Origin: Saccharothrix tamanrassetensis | GTDB taxonomy: Bacteria; Actinomycetota; Actinomycetes; Mycobacteriales; Pseudonocardiaceae | Length of the DNA stretch: 64,000 nucleotides | NCBI RefSeq assembly: GCF_014203665.1 | Contig: NZ_JACHJN010000008.1 | Location: 310,001 to 374,000 of the forward strand | Direction: 5' to 3' | Shown here: piece by piece, positions 58,385 to 64,000 of the stretch | Numbering within the stretch: position 1 is the first letter of the stretch | Layout: each line of letters opens with the position of its first letter | The notes under the pieces: generated by a model | Told to the model about the DNA's origin: nothing | Database searches by the model: none | The model's input: only the letters and a program-made list of their open reading frames with translations | Made by a program: the position numbers and the translations under genes

Positions 58385-59744
58385 AGAGATCGCCGCCTGG
58401 CTGCCCGGCAGACTCGCCGAGCTGGTGGCCGAGTCCGGCGTGCCGGGTGCGCAGGCGGCGGTGCTGGTCGACGGGGAGTACGTGGACGCCGCGGCCGGCG
58501 TGCTGAGCCTGGACACCGGGGTGGAGGTCACGACCGACGCGGTGTTCCAGATCGGCTCCATCACCAAGGTGTGGACCGCGACGCTGGTCATGCAGCTGGT
58601 GGACGACGGCCTGCTCGACATCGACGAGCCGATCGTCACCTACCTGCCCGAGTTCCGGGTGGCCGACCCGAGGGCCACCGCCGCGATCACCCCGCGCCAC
58701 CTGCTCAACCACACCTCGGGTGTCGACGGCGACCTGTTCCACCCCACGGGCCGCGGTGACGACGCGGTGGAGAAGTACGTCGGGACCATCACCGACGCGC
58801 AGCAGGTGCACGAGCCGGGCGCGATGTTCTCCTACTGCAACACCGGCTACACGGTGCTCGGCCGGCTGGTGGAGGTGCTGCGCGGCAAGACGTTCGGTGC
58901 GGCGGTCCACGACCACATCGCCAAGCCCCTCGGCCTGGCGCACGTCGCCACCAACTCCGACGAGGCGATCATGTTCCGCGCCGCCGTCGGGCACGTCGAC
59001 CGCGACGGCGAGGTCGTGCCCGCACCCGTGTGGTCGCTCGAACCGTCCACCGCCCCCGCCGGTTCGCTGCTCGCCATGCGGGCCCGCGACCTGCTCGTCT
59101 GGGCGAACGCGCACCTCGGCGGCGGTGCCCCGCTGCTGAGCGAGGCCAGTGCGAAGGCCATGCGCGAGCACCAGGTCGACGTGCCCCCGATCGGCGTGCT
59201 CGCCGGTGGCTGGGGACTGGGCTGGGAGCTGTTCGACCACGGCGCCGACGTCTTCGGCCACGACGGCGGCACCATCGGCCAGATGGCGTTCCTCCGGATC
59301 TCCGGCGCGGCGGACTTCGCGGTGGCGCTGCTGACCAACAGCCTCGACGGCCTGCGCATCTACCGGGGCCTGGTGGAGGACCTGCTCCGCGAGCACGCGG
59401 GCGCGGACGTCCCGGAGCTGCCCACGCCGCCCGCCGAGCCGGAGCCGCTGGACGCCGACCTGGTGACCGGCACCTACCTCACCCCCCTGGTCGGCTTCAC
59501 GGTCGGCGTGGACGAGGACGGCCGCGGCTGGGTGGACACGACCCCGATCTCCGACGAGGCCAAGATCCTGCTCAAGCCCACCCGCGACGAGTTCGTCCGG
59601 CTGCGCGAGGACGCCATCATCGGTGTCGAGGAGGCGCACGGCCGGCACCAGGTGCTCGCGCTGGTCGGCCGGGACGGGCAGGGTCGCGCCGAGTACCTGT
59701 TCAACGGCCGGGCGGCGGTCCGCACCGAGGGGGAGGGGCGATGA
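58371..59744 (+). CDS. S12/class C beta-lactamase-family serine hydrolase
   Basis: The 457-residue protein starts at ATG 58371, inside the end of the ATPase gene. The active-site motifs are Ser63-x-x-Lys66 (IGSITKVWTA), Tyr155-x-Asn157 (SYCNTGY) and HDGGT as the third box. The C-terminal 100 residues form an extra beta domain. There is no signal peptide, so it acts in the cytoplasm after import. The family includes D-aminopeptidases, DD-peptidases and esterases; a D-aminopeptidase would fit this locus best, but the exact reaction is inferred from context. Confidence 0.87.
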   Translation: MSRSEEIAAWLPGRLAELVAESGVPGAQAAVLVDGEYVDAAAGVLSLDTGVEVTTDAVFQIGSITKVWTATLVMQLVDDGLLDIDEPIVTYLPEFRVADPRATAAITPRHLLNHTSGVDGDLFHPTGRGDDAVEKYVGTITDAQQVHEPGAMFSYCNTGYTVLGRLVEVLRGKTFGAAVHDHIAKPLGLAHVATNSDEAIMFRAAVGHVDRDGEVVPAPVWSLEPSTAPAGSLLAMRARDLLVWANAHLGGGAPLLSEASAKAMREHQVDVPPIGVLAGGWGLGWELFDHGADVFGHDGGTIGQMAFLRISGAADFAVALLTNSLDGLRIYRGLVEDLLREHAGADVPELPTPPAEPEPLDADLVTGTYLTPLVGFTVGVDEDGRGWVDTTPISDEAKILLKPTRDEFVRLREDAIIGVEEAHGRHQVLALVGRDGQGRAEYLFNGRAAVRTEGEGR

Positions 59745-61609
59745 CGGACGCCACGCGCGCGCACGTCGTGGAAGACCTCACCCGGCTGCGGCTGCCCACT
59801 GATCCGTCGATCTCGCCGGACGGCAGCCGCGTCGCCTACGCGCTCAAGGAGGTCGACGGCGACGAGAACGTCCAGTCGCTGTGGTGGGTGGACCGCTCCG
59901 GTGCCACGCGGCGGCTCACCCGCGGCCGCGCCGACAGCGCGCCCCGGTTCTCGCCGGACGGCCGGACGATCGCGTTCCTGCGCTCGGGCCAGGTGTGGTT
60001 GCTGCCGGTCGACGGCGGCGAGCCGGAGCAGGTGACCGACCTCCCGCTGGGCGCGGGCGTGCCGGTGTGGAGCCCGGACGGCGGGCGGATCGCGTTCGCC
60101 GCGCTGGTGGACGGGAACCCGGACGGCGCGCCGGTGTCGACGACGCGGCGGCTGCACAAGCTGGACGGCCTGGGCCGGTTGGGCGGCACGGGTTCGCAGC
60201 TGTTCGTGCTGGACCTGGCCGACCGCTCGGTCACCCGGGTCACGTCGGGTCCGGCGTTCGCTGGTTCGCCGGCGTGGTCCCCGGACGGCACGCGGCTGGC
60301 GTTCGCCGACGCCCTGGGCTTGGCCGCGGACGAGTCCGGTGACTCGCCCGCGTACGTCCTGGACCTGGCCACCTCGGAGGTCGAGCGGGTCGGCGCCGGC
60401 GTGGTGGGCGCGGTGTCGTGGACCGACGAGCTGATCCTGGTGGGCACGCCCGAGGACGGCGTGTTCAACGCGGGGATGGTCCGGGGCGGCAAGCCCGTGG
60501 CCGCGGACCTGGATCGCAACGTCATGACCGGGGGCGGTGGCTACCCCGGCGCACTCCCGCAGGCGGTGGGTTCGACGCTCCTGTTCTGCGCACGGGACAA
60601 CGGGTGCACGCACCTGTACGCGGTCGACGGCCAAGGCGCGACCCGCAAGCTGATCGGCGGCGACCGGTTGGTGTCCGGGCTGTCCACGACGCGGGACGCG
60701 GCGGCCGTCGTTCTGTCCACTGTGGACGCATTCGGCGAGATCGCTTTCCTGGACCCGGTTACCGGTGAGCCGACGGTCGTCACGTCGTACGCGGCGGACT
60801 TCGCCGATGTCCGTCACGCCAAGCCCGAAGCGCGCACGTTCACCATCTCCGACGGTGTGGAAGTGCACGGCTGGGTGCTGCGCGACCCGGACGCCCCAGT
60901 GCCCGCGCCGCTCCTGGTCGACGTCCACGGCGGTCCGCACAACGCGTGGAGCCCGGTGCGCGATCCGATCCACCTGTACCACCAAGTGCTTGTGGCGCAA
61001 GGGTGGACGGTGCTGCTGCTCAACCCGCGCGGCAGCGACGGGTACGGCGAGAAGTTCCTCCGTGCCGCTCTGGGCGGGTGGGGCGAGGCGGACGCGGACG
61101 ACTTCCTCGAACCCGTGGACGCCCTGGTGTCCGAGGGGATCGCCGACCGCGACCGGCTGGCGCTGACCGGGTACAGCTACGGCGGCTTCATGTCGTGCCG
61201 GCTGCCCACCCGCACGAACCGCTTCGCGGCCGTGGTCGCCGGTGGCGTCGTCAGCGACCTGGTCAGCATTTCCGGCACTTCGGACGTGGGCGAGCTGCTC
61301 GGCAGGCAGGAGATCGGGCCGGTGGAGCGCCGGCGCGCGCTCTCCCCGCTGACCCACGTCGACGCCGTGACCAGCCCCACGCTGGTGCTGCACGGCGGTG
61401 CGGACGAGCGGTGCCCGGTCGGCCAGGCCGAGCAGTGGTTCGGCGCGCTGCTCGACCACGACGTGCCCGCCGAACTGGTCGTCTACCCCGGCGCGAGCCA
61501 CCTGTTCATCCTCGACGGCAAGCCGTCGCACCGACTCGACTACCACCGCCGGACCGTGGACTGGCTGGTCCGGCATACCGGAAAGCGGCACGCGAATGAC
61601 CATTCCTGA
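59741..61609 (+). CDS. S9-family (prolyl oligopeptidase-like) serine peptidase
   Basis: The ATG at 59741 overlaps the upstream stop (ATGA) and follows GGGGGAGGGG. The 622-residue protein has an N-terminal beta-propeller with repeated SPDG motifs (about 20-350) and a C-terminal alpha/beta hydrolase. The triad is visible: Ser479 in GYSYGGF, Asp555 in HGGADERCP and His587 in GASHLF. Such enzymes cut short peptides, often as dipeptidyl or acylaminoacyl peptidases. With no signal peptide it should work on peptides brought in by the co-transcribed transporter. Confidence 0.9.
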   Translation: MTDATRAHVVEDLTRLRLPTDPSISPDGSRVAYALKEVDGDENVQSLWWVDRSGATRRLTRGRADSAPRFSPDGRTIAFLRSGQVWLLPVDGGEPEQVTDLPLGAGVPVWSPDGGRIAFAALVDGNPDGAPVSTTRRLHKLDGLGRLGGTGSQLFVLDLADRSVTRVTSGPAFAGSPAWSPDGTRLAFADALGLAADESGDSPAYVLDLATSEVERVGAGVVGAVSWTDELILVGTPEDGVFNAGMVRGGKPVAADLDRNVMTGGGGYPGALPQAVGSTLLFCARDNGCTHLYAVDGQGATRKLIGGDRLVSGLSTTRDAAAVVLSTVDAFGEIAFLDPVTGEPTVVTSYAADFADVRHAKPEARTFTISDGVEVHGWVLRDPDAPVPAPLLVDVHGGPHNAWSPVRDPIHLYHQVLVAQGWTVLLLNPRGSDGYGEKFLRAALGGWGEADADDFLEPVDALVSEGIADRDRLALTGYSYGGFMSCRLPTRTNRFAAVVAGGVVSDLVSISGTSDVGELLGRQEIGPVERRRALSPLTHVDAVTSPTLVLHGGADERCPVGQAEQWFGALLDHDVPAELVVYPGASHLFILDGKPSHRLDYHRRTVDWLVRHTGKRHANDHS

Positions 61610-62372
61610 CACCGTCCACGACGCGGTCCGCGCGGCCTCCGCCGCCGCGGCGGCGTCGGCGGTGCGGATCCGGGAACTGCCCGACCTGGACTCGATCCGC
61701 GAGGTGGACGACCTGTTCCGGGTCATCTGGCGGCCCGACCCGAACAACCCGCCGGTCAGCAACGAGCTGATGCGCGTCCTCGCCCACGCGGGCAACTACG
61801 TCGTGGGCGCCTACCTGGGCGACCGCCTGGTGGGCGCGACGGTCGGCTTCCTGGCCACGCCGATCGGGCGGACCCTGCACTCCCACGTGACCGGCGTCAG
61901 CGAGGGGATGCGCGGCCGTTCGGTGGGATTCGCGCTCAAGCTGCACCAGCGGGCGTGGGCGTTGGAGCGGGGTCTGGACACCATCACCTGGACCTTCGAC
62001 CCGCTGGTGCGCCGCAACGCGTACTTCAACCTGGCGAAGCTCGCCGCCCGCGCCGTGCAGTACCTGCCCGACTTCTACGGCGAGATGGGGGACGACATCA
62101 ACGGCACCGGGGCCAGCGACCGGCTGCTGGTGCGGTGGGACCTGAACGCCCCGGAGGTGGCGGCGGCCTGCGACGGCCGGCCGCCCCCGGCCGCCGCCGA
62201 CGGCCCGCTGGTGCCGACGCCGGCCGACATCGAGGGGCTGCGCAAGACCGACCCGGCCTCGGCCGACGAGTGGCGACTGCGCCTGCGGGAGTCCCTCGGC
62301 ACGTACCTGTCGAGCGGGGCCGAGATCACCGGGTTCACCCGGGACGGCGCCTACGTCGTCGAACCGCTCTGA
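61596..62372 (+). CDS. GNAT-family acyltransferase (candidate D-amino acid N-succinyltransferase)
   Basis: The ATG at 61596 overlaps the end of the peptidase gene by 14 bases. The 258-residue protein resembles the COG3375 group of GNAT enzymes: GDRLVGATVGFLA, HSHVTGVSEGMRGRSVGFAL for the acyl-CoA loop, and TITWTFDPLVRRNAYFNLAK. A member of this type in Geobacillus kaustophilus N-succinylates D-amino acids for a racemase of the OSBS family. Here the racemase and an M20 hydrolase are encoded in the divergent operon. The function is inferred from family and context. Confidence 0.82.
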   Translation: MTIPDTVHDAVRAASAAAAASAVRIRELPDLDSIREVDDLFRVIWRPDPNNPPVSNELMRVLAHAGNYVVGAYLGDRLVGATVGFLATPIGRTLHSHVTGVSEGMRGRSVGFALKLHQRAWALERGLDTITWTFDPLVRRNAYFNLAKLAARAVQYLPDFYGEMGDDINGTGASDRLLVRWDLNAPEVAAACDGRPPPAAADGPLVPTPADIEGLRKTDPASADEWRLRLRESLGTYLSSGAEITGFTRDGAYVVEPL

Positions 62373-62380
62373 TCCGGTGG

Positions 62381-62429
62381 CGGGTCGGCCCTGACCTCCG
62401 CGACCCCCTGCGGGGACAGGGCCGACCCG
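62381..62429. terminator. Bidirectional terminator hairpin
   Basis: Perfect 13-bp arms CGGGTCGGCCCTG and CAGGGCCGACCCG enclose 23 bases. It lies between the convergent GNAT gene and the small secreted protein gene. Confidence 0.8.
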
Positions 62430-62433
62430 GCGG

Positions 62434-62757
62434 TCAGCCGGACTTCCTGAACTTCACGCTCCATTTCGCGTCGATCGAAGATTGGCCGGTCTTCCCCTTC
62501 CGGCCTATGTCGAAGACGTAGGTGGTGCAATCCTGGTCTTTGTACATCTTCGCGGATCGGTCAGTGCGGTTGTAAATGGTTTTCCCCTTCTTGATTTCGA
62601 TCGGGTAGCAGGTTTCGTCCTGGGGGTCGGTCAACACCGCGGTATCGCCGATGACGAAGGTGCCCTTGGCCGCGGACGCCGTCCCGGAGGTCGTGACGAT
62701 CACCGCCAGGGCCGCGCCGACAGCCACGACCGCACTGGTCATCCGTTGCCTCTTCAT
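62434..62757 (-). CDS. Small secreted protein of unknown function (107 aa)
   Basis: The ATG at 62757 follows GAGAGGAG. The precursor has a signal peptide (residues 1-30, ending GTASAAKG). The mature 77 residues have two Cys (DETCYPIEIKKG and QDCTTYVFDIG), are basic and look like a small beta protein. Codon use is less GC-rich than in the neighbours, with AAG, GAT and TAC runs. I do not recognise a family. It is divergent from the large partial gene downstream. Confidence 0.75.
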   Translation of the reverse strand: MKRQRMTSAVVAVGAALAVIVTTSGTASAAKGTFVIGDTAVLTDPQDETCYPIEIKKGKTIYNRTDRSAKMYKDQDCTTYVFDIGRKGKTGQSSIDAKWSVKFRKSG

Positions 62758-62952
62758 CAACCGCTCCTCTCTGGTGGAAGGCGCAAGACCGCGCCGTGCA
62801 GGCGTCTACCCGCCCACCTGCCGGAACCCACGCCCGCGCACCGGTGACCATCCACTCGTGAACCGTTGTCCATCCCTTCGGGTGGCCGGAATTCCTCGGT
62901 GGCGTGACCGTTGTGGTCATCGGGATCCGTCGTCGTCCGGCAGGATGGCGGT

Positions 62953-64000
62953 ATGACGCTCTACGCCTACGACGAGACCGGCCGTGCTCTGATCGCGGTG
63001 TGGGAGACCGGGATCGGGCGATCGGCGTGCACGGTCGCCGAGGTGGGGCGGACGGTCGACCAGGACGACGTGATGCGGCTGGTGGCGGCGTTGTCGACGT
63101 TGTCGCGCCTGGCGTGGCGGACGTACACGCACCCGGCGAGTGCGGCCGACAGCATGGAGCCGAACAGCGAGGGGTGGCGGCGTCAGGGAGAGCGCGACGC
63201 GTTCGCCGACGTGCTGCCGGCCATCAGCAAGCCCAACCTCCCGGAGGGCGGGCTGCTGGAGGAGTCTTACGTCCTGGTGGAAGAGGCCGCGCACCGCGTC
63301 GGGCGCGCACTCCACCGCATCGACGACCCGGCGTTGGTCGATCGTGTGGTCGACGAGGTGGGACGGGAGCTGGCGGCGGTCGAGCAGGCCGAGTTGGGCG
63401 ACTTGTCCGGCCGTGCGCGACAAGCTGTGCAGCTGACCCGCGCGGATGCGTCACCGCTGCAGGTGGCTGCCGCGGACGACCTGCTGCGCGAGCGGCCGTT
63501 GGGTTCGTCCGGGCTCCTGCAGGAGGTCGACCCGACCGCTGCCGCGGTCGCTGCCGCGCATTGGCTCCAGGCGGCGGCGGAGGTCGCCGGTGAGGTGGCG
63601 GAGTGCCGGCCGGAGATGGTGGTGATCGAGGCGGACAACATCGAGGCCCTCGCGGTGCGGACGCCGACCCTCGTGCTGGAGCGGTTGCAGGCCGGTGAGT
63701 CGCCGAGGAAGGTCGTGACGGACCTGGTGGCGGCGGCGATGACGGCCGCCGAAGGCGTGCTCGCCGATCCGGGCGGGCTGGTAGAGGAGATCGCCCAGGC
63801 GCGCGCGAAGGCGGAGCGGTTCGCACCGGGGGACGCGGAACTGCTCGCCGAGCTGATGCCCCGGATCACCCCGCTGGACCCCATGCGGCCCGCCCGGGAT
63901 CTCCTGGAGGACCTGCTCGACGGCATCCGCGGCTGCTGGTTGCTCTACCGGGAACACGCCGGCTTCGACAGCGAGGACCTCGATGACTTCGGGGACGGCG
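62953..64000 (+). CDS. Large protein of unknown function (5' part, 349 codons)
   Basis: A frame opens at ATG 62953 and stays open to the window end. It shows the normal strong third-position GC bias. The first 45 residues look like a beta-rich lead (MTLYAYDETGRALIAVWETG), the next 300 are almost entirely alpha-helical and rich in Ala, Glu and Leu, with possible coiled-coil stretches. No catalytic motif, signal peptide or membrane segment is seen. I do not recognise it; the missing C-terminal part may be informative. Confidence 0.7.
   Translation, partial: MTLYAYDETGRALIAVWETGIGRSACTVAEVGRTVDQDDVMRLVAALSTLSRLAWRTYTHPASAADSMEPNSEGWRRQGERDAFADVLPAISKPNLPEGGLLEESYVLVEEAAHRVGRALHRIDDPALVDRVVDEVGRELAAVEQAELGDLSGRARQAVQLTRADASPLQVAAADDLLRERPLGSSGLLQEVDPTAAAVAAAHWLQAAAEVAGEVAECRPEMVVIEADNIEALAVRTPTLVLERLQAGESPRKVVTDLVAAAMTAAEGVLADPGGLVEEIAQARAKAERFAPGDAELLAELMPRITPLDPMRPARDLLEDLLDGIRGCWLLYREHAGFDSEDLDDFGDG

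Noticed and set aside
52208-59744. Beta-lactam resistance locus
   Set aside because: Two penicillin-fold hydrolases are present, but neither has a signal peptide and both are embedded in peptide-use operons. No BlaR/BlaI-type regulator was seen.

Overview
This is a 64 kb chromosomal window from a very GC-rich actinomycete. GC-ending codons, frequent GTG/TTG starts, ATGA/GTGA stop-start overlaps, an ECF41 sigma factor, an AfsR-type SARP and GAF-ANTAR proteins all fit Actinobacteria. The N-acylamino acid racemase closely resembles the Amycolatopsis enzyme as I recall it, so the family Pseudonocardiaceae is my best guess (inference). I see no rRNA, tRNA, CRISPR array, transposase or integrase.

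Layout. 1-2742: the 5' part of a RecQ helicase gene and a PLP-dependent Orn/Lys/Arg-type decarboxylase. 2943-15285: a cell-envelope signalling locus. A membrane protein and a secreted beta-propeller/PASTA protein lie on the minus strand. Divergent to them is a plus-strand run of FHA protein, EccC-like FHA protein without ATPase domains, tandem pseudokinase-kinase, MoxR ATPase, DUF58 protein and a transglutaminase-fold protein without catalytic Cys/His. 15411-17895: NAD(P)-binding epimerase-like protein, AhpD-type protein and its ECF41 sigma factor, with matching promoters in both directions. 18019-23466: a small conserved protein, a SpoIIE-type phosphatase and four GAF-ANTAR-type regulators. 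23593-30383: an FtsX-type ABC transporter transcribed behind two secreted I36-type proteins, divergent from a SARP regulator; 11-bp-period direct repeats lie in front of the I36 genes. 30531-40548: mixed metabolic and secreted genes (two-domain PEP-utilizing-type enzyme, regulator, histidine phosphatase, amine-oxidase-like flavoprotein, M6-type metalloprotease, DUF4360 protein, FAD monooxygenase with TetR and operators). 40624-48097: a divergent NAD-dependent DNA ligase, amino acid permease, YtcJ-type amidohydrolase, a 14-bp tandem repeat and dihydroxy-acid dehydratase.

48341-62372 is the most coherent functional unit. A minus-strand run (beta-lactamase-like hydrolase, M20 hydrolase, N-acyl/N-succinyl amino acid racemase, PucR regulator) faces a plus-strand run (peptide-binding lipoprotein, two permeases, fused double ATPase, S12 serine hydrolase, S9 peptidase, GNAT acyltransferase). 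Together they could import peptides, cleave them and convert released D-amino acids to L-amino acids by N-succinylation, racemisation and desuccinylation. A palindrome TTCGTCG-N4-CGACGAA occurs as one pair in front of pucR and one pair in the divergent promoter, about 31-32 bp apart within each pair, and is a good candidate for the PucR operator. 62434-64000: a small secreted protein and the start of a large unidentified gene.
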